Of a DNA stretch of 64,000 nucleotides, positions 32,658 to 41,743 are shown piece by piece. The stretch's first letter is position 1, and the number at the start of each line of letters is the position of its first letter. A model generated the notes under the pieces. The model was not told the DNA's origin, made no database searches, and was given only the letters and a program-made list of their open reading frames with translations. A program made the position numbers and the translations under genes. Origin of the DNA: Bacteroidia bacterium (GTDB lineage Bacteria; Bacteroidota; Bacteroidia; B-17B0; Aurantibacillaceae). Where the stretch lies: contig JALHRL010000003.1 in assembly GCA_022841465.1 (NCBI GenBank), positions 1-64,000 of the forward strand, in the 5' to 3' direction.

Positions 32658-34121
32658 TTGATTTTTAAAGCGAAGCAAATATTAATTACGGCACTTCTTT
32701 TTTCCTGTTTAACCAATGGATTCGGACAAAAACCAAACGTTTTAACGCATAAGTATAGTCCGGATAAATTAAAAGAAGATGCACGAATAATGCGCGATGC
32801 CATTTTAAAAATTCATCCGGTAATTGGTATTTACGAAGGCAGAAACCATTATGAAAATTTATTTGAAAATTTTATTAATAGTTTAACCGATAGTTTAACG
32901 GAAAAGCAATTTAGAATTAAAACAAAACAACTTTTAGAGAAATTACATTGCGGCCATACGGATATTATGTATTCAAAAGAATACCAAAAAATATTAAAAA
33001 AAACGAAACTAAATTTTCCGAGGTATTATTTATTACCGGTAGAAGATAAGGTTTATGTTTTAGCCGGATTAAACAGAAAATACGATACCATTTTAAAACA
33101 AGGTACAATAATTACTAAAATAAATGGCATTGCAGCCGATTCGTTTTACAGATTTGGACAAAGTGTAATTACAATAGACGGAAATATTCAGGAAACAAAA
33201 AAACTTTACGGCCAATTAGGTTATAGCGGCTATTACCTTACCATGCTTAACTACCCCGATACTTTGGTATACGAGTATAAGGTAAAAGACAGTTTAAAAA
33301 CATTGGTTTCGCCCGCTTTAAAAACATTAAATATTCCTGAATACAGTTTAAGAAAAAAACCTGACAGTCTTCTAATAAAATATAAAAAAGCTAAAATAAA
33401 TTATCGTTTTTTAGATGATGATAAGAAAACATGTTATATGCACGTAGTTGCTTTTTCGCATAAAAAATTTGGCAAAGCATATAAAAAAATATTCAAGCAA
33501 TTAAAAAATAACGGTACTGAAAACTTAATTATTGATTTACGATACAATGGCGGAGGTAGTTTAACCAATAGTTATGTTTTAAGTAAATATTTATTAAATA
33601 CTGAAACTACACAAAGTTCGTATACACTTATTAAAAAGTATCCGTATAAAAAATACACAAAAGGAAATGTAATGTTTAAGTTAACTCGTTTTTTCTTTAA
33701 AGTTTACGCCAAAAAAACAAGTATAGGAGATACAGATAAGTACGTAATGAAAATAAAACCTTACAAAAAAAATCATTACAACAATAAAATTTATGTTTTA
33801 ATTAACGGGGGAAGTTTTAGTGCCAGTTGTTTAGTTGGTGCTTATTTAAAGGAAACCGGAAGAGCAACCTTTATAGGGCGAGAAACCGGTGGTACCCTGG
33901 AAGGTTGTAATGCGGTTATTACACCTTATTATAAATTACCTAACACCAAAACAAAAGTTAGAGTTCCTACGTTTAGATTAATACACGATGTAAACAAAAA
34001 AGGTAATACTGGTCGTGGAATTTTACCCGATTACGAAATTAATTATAGCTTTAACGATTTTGTTAAAAAAAGAGATTTAGAAATGGAAAAGGCGATGGAA
34101 TTAATTAAAGCTAATAATTAA
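32658..34121 (+). CDS. S41 family peptidase (TTG start)
   Basis: NLIIDLRYNGGGSLTNSYVLSKYLL, INGGSFSASCLVGAYLKETGRATFIGRETGGT. Confidence 0.85.
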   Translation: MIFKAKQILITALLFSCLTNGFGQKPNVLTHKYSPDKLKEDARIMRDAILKIHPVIGIYEGRNHYENLFENFINSLTDSLTEKQFRIKTKQLLEKLHCGHTDIMYSKEYQKILKKTKLNFPRYYLLPVEDKVYVLAGLNRKYDTILKQGTIITKINGIAADSFYRFGQSVITIDGNIQETKKLYGQLGYSGYYLTMLNYPDTLVYEYKVKDSLKTLVSPALKTLNIPEYSLRKKPDSLLIKYKKAKINYRFLDDDKKTCYMHVVAFSHKKFGKAYKKIFKQLKNNGTENLIIDLRYNGGGSLTNSYVLSKYLLNTETTQSSYTLIKKYPYKKYTKGNVMFKLTRFFFKVYAKKTSIGDTDKYVMKIKPYKKNHYNNKIYVLINGGSFSASCLVGAYLKETGRATFIGRETGGTLEGCNAVITPYYKLPNTKTKVRVPTFRLIHDVNKKGNTGRGILPDYEINYSFNDFVKKRDLEMEKAMELIKANN

Positions 34122-34639
34122 AGCGGCTCAATTGCATTAATCATTTCGTTTAATTCTTTTTCTACATTTGGGTCTATAGCCGCAGAACTTTCTTGCCAAG
34201 CGTAAATAATATAAAACCTGTCTTCTACTTTTGTTTTTAATTTAATTACTTCAAAAGACTTTTTGTTACTTTTTGTTTCTGTAAAGTTTGATTTTCGTTT
34301 TTCAAAAGAAAAAAATTGATTTCTAACTTTATCGTATTTTTCAACCGGCTCAAAACGTAGGCTCCCCACAAAGTTTCGTTTTATAGAATCTAAACCATTT
34401 ACATTGCTTGGGTAAATTACTACATTTAATTTTCCGTTTTTTCCCGTTTTATAAAATGCGGCTCCGGAGCATTTGCATAAATTGTTGCCGCTTTCGTCCC
34501 ACGAAGTTTTTCCACCAAATTCTTCACCGGTCCAGCCGTTTGCCAAGGTGTATTTAATCTTTAATGATTTAGACTTAATTGTTTGAGCAGATGTTGTACA
34601 AGCAATAAAAAACAAGGTGTAAAAAAATAGCTTTGTCAT
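34118..34639 (-). CDS. Hypothetical exported protein
   Basis: Start taken at MTKLFFYTLFFIACTTSAQT (signal peptide); longer ORF extends to 34756. Confidence 0.6.
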   Translation of the reverse strand: MTKLFFYTLFFIACTTSAQTIKSKSLKIKYTLANGWTGEEFGGKTSWDESGNNLCKCSGAAFYKTGKNGKLNVVIYPSNVNGLDSIKRNFVGSLRFEPVEKYDKVRNQFFSFEKRKSNFTETKSNKKSFEVIKLKTKVEDRFYIIYAWQESSAAIDPNVEKELNEMINAIEPL

Positions 34640-34788
34640 ATTACGAAAGTTTGATTGAGTTAAATATATTAAAAAATGTGGAAATGCTTGATTTGTTGCG
34701 TACCTTTGTTGTGTTCTTTGAAGGAATAGTTTTTGGAGTATTGAGTTTTTAATCATAATTCAACATTCATAATTCATCATTCCAAAAT

Positions 34789-35156
34789 GGGTCCGACCGG
34801 TTTTGACAGTAAGCGCATTAGTTAGGTAAGCATGTAGAGCGTTGTAAGACGAGCTCTTTAAACTGAACTTTCAAAACTTTTATTTGGCGAAGAGAATTCT
34901 TACGCTATGGCTGCTTAATCTAAGATTAAGTAACCTTTGCTTTCCAGGGAGCTAAACTGCTCTGCGCCTTGGGTAAAGCATCATAAATGTGTAGTTTGTT
35001 TTAGTGATGTTGTTAACTAAAGCAATATTAGCAACTAAGTTGAAGTTTGGTATGAATTAACGCCTGGCTTCGATCGAAAACCAAGTTAATACTAAACGTG
35101 TAGAAAGCTTAATTATTCCTTATTTGGACGAGAGTTCGAATCTCTCCGGATCCACA
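34789..35156 (+). ncRNA. ssrA: tmRNA; proteolysis tag GEENSYAMAA
   Basis: GGGTCC...GGATCC acceptor pairing, GAGAGTTCGAATCTCTC T-arm, GGC GAA GAG AAT TCT TAC GCT ATG GCT GCT TAA tag ORF at 34886-34918. Confidence 0.93.
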
Positions 35157-35172
35157 GAATGCATCAAATGAA

Positions 35173-35200
35173 GTCCCGCCAATAGGCGGGACTTTTTTGT
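35173..35200 (+). terminator. Terminator downstream of tmRNA
   Basis: GTCCCGCC-aata-GGCGGGAC followed by TTTTTT. Confidence 0.8.
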
Positions 35201-35313
35201 TTTAGGAGGAACGTTGAAAATAGTATTTCCAAAAGTGACAACAAAACAAAAAACCGACGCGAAGCGGAGGATTTCTGCATTTGCAGCTTTGGAAAGGTAA
35301 GATCAGCGGAGCA

Positions 35314-35330
35314 AATCTCTCCGGATCCAC
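35314..35330 (+). repeat. Duplicate of tmRNA 3' end (AATCTCTCCGGATCCAC), candidate att-site scar
   Basis: 17/17 match to 35139-35155 of the tmRNA; followed by a second hairpin AATCGCAAATCCGCAA...TTGCGGATTTGCGATT + T-run. Confidence 0.8.
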
Positions 35331-35384
35331 CAATCGCAAATCCGCAATTTATTGCGGATTTGCGATTTTTTATTTCAAATAATC

Positions 35385-36497
35385 TTAAGATTTCAATATG
35401 CGAATGAGATCATTGTTGATATAGAAAACTTCTTTCCCTTCTTGTTGAGGAGACACAATTCCAATATCAGTTAATTCATGCATGTATTTTGTGAGTGTAG
35501 TTCTACTTCTAACTTCTAGTAATTCACCAATTTTTTTAGGCTTAATATAAGGTTGCGAAAACAAAAGTTGATTTAGTTCCATACTATACCATTTGAGCTT
35601 CCCTTTTGCATGTTGATGAGTAGCTTGCATCTGACTTAAGATCTCATCAATTGTTTGATTTGTTTCCTTTGCTGTTATTTCAACTGCAGTTAGCATATAA
35701 TTCAGCCAAGGCTTCCATGCATTTCGAGTTGTCACACCAGCTAAATTAGCATAGTAATCATCCTTATGATTTAAGATGTACTTACTTAAAAACAAAACCG
35801 GATGGGATAACAATTCTTGATGAACCAAGTATAACAAATTTAATATTCTTCCTGTTCTTCCATTGCCATCTGTGAAAGGATGTATAGCTTCCAATTGGTA
35901 ATGACCAATAACCATTTTAAAAAGAGGATCTATGGGGTACTTCTTGTGGTCGTTCAGAAATTCAATTAAGTTTTTAATTTTTTTCTCAACGATAACTTGC
36001 CCTCGAGGTGGAGTATAAATGATCTCTCCCGGTTTAAACTCACTTTGTCCTCTTTTGATTACTACCTGTGATTGCGGAGGGCGAATACCCTGTCGAGTAT
36101 TTTTAATTTGTTGAAATACTTTGATGATTGTTGTTTCATCTAATTTGCTTTTTGATTTAATCGTATTGTATCCTTTCCACAAGGCTTCACGGTAACGAAG
36201 TACTTCTTTTGTTGCATTATCTGTGGCTTCTTCTCTTAAGGTATCTGAAACCGCTTTATAGAGTTCATCATCGGTAGTAAATATATTTTCTATTGCCGTT
36301 GAAGTTTGTGCTTCCTGGAGTGTGATAGTATTAACCAACATTGTGGGATTTGGCATACGCATAATATTTCTATTTAACTCAGCTAAAGCTCTTGAAGCAA
36401 TGCCCCATTTCAACAAAACACCTTTATCAAATATGATGTCAGATGGAGGTAAGTCTGGCAAATCATTGTAGGGTATATTTCTATCAAATTTCTTCAT
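35385..36497 (-). CDS. Fic family protein (Fic_N + Fic core + C-terminal winged-helix-like region)
   Basis: HPFTDGNGRTGRI Fic core motif; N-terminal STAIEN matches the inhibitory (S/T)xxxE(G/N) motif; C-terminal KKIGELLEVRSRTTLTKYMHELTDIGIVSPQ. Confidence 0.93.
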   Translation of the reverse strand: MKKFDRNIPYNDLPDLPPSDIIFDKGVLLKWGIASRALAELNRNIMRMPNPTMLVNTITLQEAQTSTAIENIFTTDDELYKAVSDTLREEATDNATKEVLRYREALWKGYNTIKSKSKLDETTIIKVFQQIKNTRQGIRPPQSQVVIKRGQSEFKPGEIIYTPPRGQVIVEKKIKNLIEFLNDHKKYPIDPLFKMVIGHYQLEAIHPFTDGNGRTGRILNLLYLVHQELLSHPVLFLSKYILNHKDDYYANLAGVTTRNAWKPWLNYMLTAVEITAKETNQTIDEILSQMQATHQHAKGKLKWYSMELNQLLFSQPYIKPKKIGELLEVRSRTTLTKYMHELTDIGIVSPQQEGKEVFYINNDLIRILKS

Positions 36498-36506
36498 CCT
36501 TTTAAC

Positions 36507-36623
36507 ATGTTCATAATTTGGTTAAAAATGAACATATAGCAAAGATATGTCCAAATATGGACAAAAACAAGCTATATGTCCAATAATTCAAATAAAATGG
36601 ACATATAGCGTTATCATGTTCAT
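36507..36623. promoter_or_regulatory. Operator-like array of TGTYCA/TGRACA inverted repeats upstream of the Fic gene
   Basis: TGTTCAT...ATGAACATATAGC; TGTCCAAATATGGACA; GCTATATGTCCA...TGGACATATAGC; TGTTCAT. Confidence 0.75.
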
Positions 36624-36691
36624 TTTTGCCTAAACTTTATACCTGACAAGTTTCTCATGTATAAATACTATACATGAGAAAACATCCCATA

Positions 36692-36787
36692 TTATGGTTT
36701 TGTACCATCGCTTATAAGGAGTCTTAAAGCATTCAAAACCTCTAAATCTTCCATGAACGAGTTCGAAAAAATGTCGATAGATTCCAC
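36692..36787 (-). pseudogene. Fragment c1 of an interspersed C-terminal coding sequence (VESIDIFSNSFMEDLEVLNALRLLISDGTKP*)
   Basis: Minus-strand translation homologous to c2 and c3; third-position-biased differences. Confidence 0.55.
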
Positions 36788-36844
36788 AACCCTTAAAGCT
36801 CGTGATTTAACAGGGCTTTAAGAGCTGTTTTTAGAAAGCTATTA

Positions 36845-38293
36845 TTATGCATTTTTTTTCTTTAAACTTCTACCTCTCGGCGCATCGCCCTCATGTAAAA
36901 CAATTTCGGAATGAAGGTAATGTATCGCCTCTGCTGAAGCTTTCACTTTGGAAGCACTGCGCTCTAACATTTCTGATTCAAACTCTGTTAATACACTTTT
37001 CCTCACTCCAACTTCTCTCCAATGAGATAAAGGTCCACATCCTTTTGTGATTGCACGAGCAAGTGACAAAGCATCCAAAAGAGCTTGGTTCGCTCCTTGT
37101 CCTTTAAATGGACTCATAGGGTGAGCCGAATCTCCAATCAGAGTTGCTTTCCCACATTTCTCCAATAATTTTGAATCAAGTAATTCTCGGTCATACACAG
37201 GATAGCCGGAAATCTGAGCGATCAAGGTTGCCGATACGATCTGAGGAATGGGATCGTGCCACTGAGTTCTACGACACGCTTCTTCCTTAAGCGCTTGAGC
37301 TCCTTGAGCACTCAACTCTTTTGCCTCTCTTTCCGACATCGGAAAACTCAATTGCCACATCACAGAGTCTTTAGAATAAGGCATTATGTAAATTCGTTCA
37401 TTGCCATTGGCAGTTTGAAAAACGGTGGCTGAATCCAACAAAGAATTTTCAAGACCTTTTAGTGCGCTCAAAGGACAAATACCCAATATCACAATACAAC
37501 CTAAGTAACGTAAAGGATTTATATCCTCACCAATCAACAAACTCCGAACCGAACTACGAATACCATCTGCTCCTACTACGAGATCTGTCTTTGCGCTTTT
37601 CATTTCTCCATTCACTTGAAAAGTTAGGTCAACACCATCACCTTCACACTCCTTAAAACCTACTAACTGATGTCCCCAAGCAACAGCATCTTGTGCCCCG
37701 AGTTGCTCAAGCATTGCTAAGCGCAACGACTGTCGCGCAATATGTATATTTGTGCGCTTCGGGGTTGTTTTTTTATTTGAATTCATACTCTTTCGCATGC
37801 CCCATTCACCAATCACTTTTCCTTCTGTTGTATGAACTATATGTCTAGTTGAATTAACCCCATCTTTTAATAATAAAAGACCAAATCCCTCCATCGCATT
37901 ACTAGCTTGCTGCAAAGTGAGTCCATACCCTTGAGATCGAGTTTCGAAACCGGTATCACGCTCATAAAGGGTAAAAGGTATGCCGCGGTGCAAGCAAGCC
38001 ACGGCCAGAGCCACTCCTCCAATACCTCCTCCAATAATAGCAACGTGTGGATAGTTTACCTTATCTGCTAAGGGAGGGTGAGTTGATTGAATTAATCCGG
38101 AGCCACCACAGTTCACGCATGAATATAAGTGGCGATTAGGGCGAACTGCAACCCTGCCTTCTTCCTTTGATTTTTCAAATTGATCTGATTCCATCTGGAA
38201 ATGGAGTTGCACTTTCTTTTTGAACTTCCGGCTTTTTTTTCCTCGTCCCTGACATTCCAGACAAATAGCCCAACTAGCCCCTTTATTTTCCAC
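36845..38293 (-). CDS. FAD-dependent monooxygenase with N-terminal DnaJ-like CxxCxGxG zinc-binding segment
   Basis: CLECQGRG...CVNCGGSG then VAIIGGGIGGVALAVACLHRGIPFTLYERD, VVGADGIRSSVRS, TLIGDSAHPMSPFKGQGANQAL. Confidence 0.88.
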   Translation of the reverse strand: MENKGASWAICLECQGRGKKSRKFKKKVQLHFQMESDQFEKSKEEGRVAVRPNRHLYSCVNCGGSGLIQSTHPPLADKVNYPHVAIIGGGIGGVALAVACLHRGIPFTLYERDTGFETRSQGYGLTLQQASNAMEGFGLLLLKDGVNSTRHIVHTTEGKVIGEWGMRKSMNSNKKTTPKRTNIHIARQSLRLAMLEQLGAQDAVAWGHQLVGFKECEGDGVDLTFQVNGEMKSAKTDLVVGADGIRSSVRSLLIGEDINPLRYLGCIVILGICPLSALKGLENSLLDSATVFQTANGNERIYIMPYSKDSVMWQLSFPMSEREAKELSAQGAQALKEEACRRTQWHDPIPQIVSATLIAQISGYPVYDRELLDSKLLEKCGKATLIGDSAHPMSPFKGQGANQALLDALSLARAITKGCGPLSHWREVGVRKSVLTEFESEMLERSASKVKASAEAIHYLHSEIVLHEGDAPRGRSLKKKNA

Positions 38294-38676
38294 TATCTAA
38301 TCTTGTTTTTTACCTTATTTGACTCCTATCAATATGAAAAACTTAACAAATACAGTTGAGACAAAAATTAATTGCAAAATAGTTCTTATTGCTTTAATTT
38401 CTTCTATACGATTTAAAGTAATAATATTCCTGTTTTCTAAATAACTTTTATAGCTGCGCGATGTGTGTTTATTGCTTAGGATTACAAATCTACTTCTACA
38501 AATATAAATTAAAAGCAATTAAGGAACTCGCAAATATTTAGAAAAATTTACGCTGACATAATATACATTTGAAACATTTAAGGCATTTTACCTGATGAAA
38601 CCCTCATTGCAAATGACAGGCAATGTATACACGATAACTTTGTTACGTGAAAAAATAACACATCATATTTTAGTTT

Positions 38677-38763
38677 TTAATGTTCAGTAAGAAACCATTG
38701 TAATAAGCTTAAGGCATTAAGATCTTCAATAAAAGAGTTAGAAAAAATGTCGGTGGCCTCCAC
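38677..38763 (-). pseudogene. Fragment c2 of the interspersed C-terminal coding sequence (VEATDIFSNSFIEDLNALSLLQWFLTEH*)
   Basis: Same core AAAAAATGTCGGTGGCCTCCAC as c3 on the plus strand; minus-strand frame with stop. Confidence 0.55.
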
Positions 38764-39154
38764 CCAAAGGAACAAACTTAAATTTTTGAGCTTGTCCCTT
38801 TTTTATTTCCTCTGAAACCCTGGTAAATACTAAATATTCGAGAGACTCCGTTTTTTAAAAGTAAAGTTCGAACTTTTTTGAAAAACGTCATTTTTACCCT
38901 AGTATCTTTAAGGGATTCGAACTTTTCAAAATTAATTTTTTTTGGGCATACTGTTGTACTCAATTTTAAAAAAATACAGTGTATCGCAGTTTTATATTCA
39001 GAATAATCTAAGAATTTGTAGTTTTCGCATACTACTGTTATCCTTACTAGATTTAGAGAGCGCATTAATTGCTTTTAAAAGAAAAGTTCTTTGTTATTAA
39101 ATTCATATTTATTAGATTCGTTAAACTAATTTTACTAATTAATCCGTTTATACT

Positions 39155-40798
39155 ATGAAATATTTTCTTCCCTTGTTTCTAATTTGCCTTCAATTGAAAG
39201 CACAAATTACTCCAAGCATCGCGTGGACCTACTCTTTAAACTCAGCTGTTTTTGGAAGTGCTGCCTCGGCCGACATAGACAAAGACGGAAAATCTGAAAT
39301 TGTATTTGCCGCTTATAATAACGATGGCCGTGTGCATTGCCTGAATGCTGAAGACGGTTCCCTCAAATGGACCTATAACATTAGCGGTTGCGGCGATGTG
39401 GCTATTAGTATTTACGATTTGGATGGCGATGATACCCTGGATGTATTTGTAAACGGTTCCTGTAATCCGTCTGCCTTTTGCATCAACGGCCTAACCGGCG
39501 CTTTAACCTGGTCGGTACCCTCAGGCGGCGGCGACTCCCCTCCTACTATTGCCGACATTGATAACGACGGAAAACCTGAAGTTGTGTTCGGAAATTTTTC
39601 GGGACAAATACGTATTTTAAATGGAGAAGACGGCAGTCTGAATAAAAACATTCAAGTGATCAGTTCCACCATTCAAACCGATCCAGTATTGGTAGATATA
39701 AACAACGATGGTAATTTGGATATCATTGTGGCCAATCACTTTAATAACACTGGTTATTATACTTATTGCTACGATTACGTTACTAGTACCACGCATTGGG
39801 TGAATTTTCATGCAGACAACGTATCCACCTATTACGCTTACCACGGAGGAGCCTTAGCAGATATTGACAAGGACGGTAAAATGGAATACGTGATTGGTGC
39901 TAATAACGGGTTAGTGAGAGCACTCAATGTTGAAAACGGTTCTGTGCTTTGGAGTATACCTAATCCCAGCTCCAGTGTTATGGGTGCCATTAGCATAGCC
40001 GATGTAAATAATGATGACACACTGGATGTGATTTATCACCGCGGTGATGCCAACAATTCCATAGTAGTTGCAAATGGTTTAACAGGACAGGTAAAATGGT
40101 CGTACCCAGTTATGGCTGGCGCCTTCAGAGGAAGCGCAGTATCTGATCTGAATGGTAACGGAAAACTCGATTTAGTTTCGGCACACTATATGGGTAAAAT
40201 TCATGCAGTAGAACCTTTTTCCGGATTGCTCTGGACTCTCGATTTGTGGCCATTGTTTCCACAAACATTACCGTATTTAATGACCGATAACGGTCCGCTA
40301 GTAGACGATTTTGACGGCGACGGATTTCTGGATGTATTTGTGGCTGCCGGCTATTCTACTTACAGCGTTAATCCAAACAGCATCGGGCGCGCCTATATGA
40401 TAAAAGGCAACACGGGTACCTGTCCAACATGGACCATGTACCGTCATGATCAAAACCGAAGCGGTTACATCTCAGCTAATGAGATAAATACTCAATGCAG
40501 TATCATCAATGGCATCAAAGAAAAAGAGATTTCAGGTATACAGGTGAAAGTTTCACCACAGCCTTTTATTGATAGAACAGAAATTAGTATTTCGGGACTC
40601 AATGCTAAAAAAGCCACTTTAAGCATACGCGACCTACAAGGCCGATTGGTTGACATAAAAACTGCCGAGCAGTTGCAACAAAAAGGTGGTGACCTGTTTT
40701 GGGAATGGAATAGTGAGAAAGTGAACGAGGGTCTATACCTTTATCAAATAAAAGATGGAAATAATAGTGTGCAAGGAAAACTGATTAAATCGAGATAA
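39155..40798 (+). CDS. Secreted VCBS/FG-GAP repeat protein with T9SS C-terminal sorting domain
   Basis: Repeated DIDKDGKSEIVFAA / DIDNDGKPEVVFGN / DINNDGNLDIIVAN; C-terminal VSPQPFIDRTEISI...NEGLYLYQIKDGNNSVQGKLIKSR. Confidence 0.9.
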   Translation: MKYFLPLFLICLQLKAQITPSIAWTYSLNSAVFGSAASADIDKDGKSEIVFAAYNNDGRVHCLNAEDGSLKWTYNISGCGDVAISIYDLDGDDTLDVFVNGSCNPSAFCINGLTGALTWSVPSGGGDSPPTIADIDNDGKPEVVFGNFSGQIRILNGEDGSLNKNIQVISSTIQTDPVLVDINNDGNLDIIVANHFNNTGYYTYCYDYVTSTTHWVNFHADNVSTYYAYHGGALADIDKDGKMEYVIGANNGLVRALNVENGSVLWSIPNPSSSVMGAISIADVNNDDTLDVIYHRGDANNSIVVANGLTGQVKWSYPVMAGAFRGSAVSDLNGNGKLDLVSAHYMGKIHAVEPFSGLLWTLDLWPLFPQTLPYLMTDNGPLVDDFDGDGFLDVFVAAGYSTYSVNPNSIGRAYMIKGNTGTCPTWTMYRHDQNRSGYISANEINTQCSIINGIKEKEISGIQVKVSPQPFIDRTEISISGLNAKKATLSIRDLQGRLVDIKTAEQLQQKGGDLFWEWNSEKVNEGLYLYQIKDGNNSVQGKLIKSR

Positions 40799-40905
40799 AA
40801 AATTTTGTAATGTATTCCCGTTTTAACCAAACTTATTTCCCTCTGGTAAAAAATTTATGAGCAAAAATTTACGTATACTATTATTTAAAAAACGCTCATT
40901 TACCT

Positions 40906-41004
40906 ATGCAAGAAAAAAAATCACTTCTTGAAAACACATTTACAGAATGGATTGGTAATTTGGAACAAATGGATGATGTAACTATAATTGGCGTTAGGGT
41001 TTAA
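40906..41004 (+). pseudogene. C-terminal relic of a SpoIIE-family phosphatase (MQEKKSLLENTFTEWIGNLEQMDDVTIIGVRV*)
   Basis: Aligns with the C-termini of both SpoIIE proteins in this window (EFEIWKGDLEQVDDVCIIGIRL, TFEIWRGELEQVDDVCIIGIRL). Confidence 0.8.
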
Positions 41005-41006
41005 TT

Positions 41007-41087
41007 TCAATTTATTGTGAATATTAATTTTCCTACATGCTTCAGATCTTCTAAAAAATAATTCGAAAAAATGTCGGTGGCCTCCAC
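41007..41087 (-). pseudogene. Fragment c3 of the interspersed C-terminal coding sequence (VEATDIFSNYFLEDLKHVGKLIFTIN*)
   Basis: Minus-strand translation homologous to c1/c2. Confidence 0.55.
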
Positions 41088-41220
41088 AATCTGATTGGAT
41101 GAAATTCTTATAAACATTTCCTTTCTCTTTAACATCTGGCTAAACTTTTTATTAAAAGTGAAATAATTATTAGAACTTTAATGCTATTTATGCGTTAATA
41201 AACGATTAAACACTTAAATA

Positions 41221-41637
41221 ATGAATCTATTAAAACTTGTAACACTATTTGTTACCTTAATAACAGTACAAATGAATGAATTAAAAGCTCAAAATCCCGA
41301 AACAATCGTTCAAAAAAATCTCGATGCATATAACAACAGAAACCTAAGCGCATTCATGTCATATTTTGCTGACGAAATTAAACTTATAAATTTTAGCGAC
41401 CAATCTGTAGTTGCAGATGGTAAAGTGGCTATAGAAAAGCTTTACGGCAATTTATTTGAGCAATCACCACAACTCCACTCTAATATTATAAAAAGAATGA
41501 TATTAGGTAATAAGGTTATCGATCATGAAAGTATTACCGGCCGCAAGGGAGTAGCGGAGGCAGTTGAACTTATTATGGTATACGAAATAAAAGATAATAA
41601 AATTTATAAAATGACCGTAATTAGACCCAACTCTTAA
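41221..41637 (+). CDS. SnoaL-like/NTF2-fold protein (steroid isomerase-like)
   Basis: Signal peptide; NPETIVQKNLDAYNNRNLSAFMSYFADEIKLI. Confidence 0.75.
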   Translation: MNLLKLVTLFVTLITVQMNELKAQNPETIVQKNLDAYNNRNLSAFMSYFADEIKLINFSDQSVVADGKVAIEKLYGNLFEQSPQLHSNIIKRMILGNKVIDHESITGRKGVAEAVELIMVYEIKDNKIYKMTVIRPNS

Positions 41638-41743
41638 AACTATTTACAAGCCATAAATAAAATTACCACTATCATTAAGCTTTAAATCAGTAAGTTTAAT
41701 AACTCCATCTTTATTTATACTTAACTTTATATTTTTTTGTAAT

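Noticed and set aside
38778-39065. 95-aa ORF upstream of fragment c2
   Set aside because: Low-complexity, no recognisable domain. Could be frameshifted remains of the c2 parent gene, but not supportable as a CDS.
34789-41200. Complete integrated element (ICE/prophage) at tmRNA
   Set aside because: No integrase, relaxase, phage structural gene or distal att copy seen in the window; only an island remnant can be argued.
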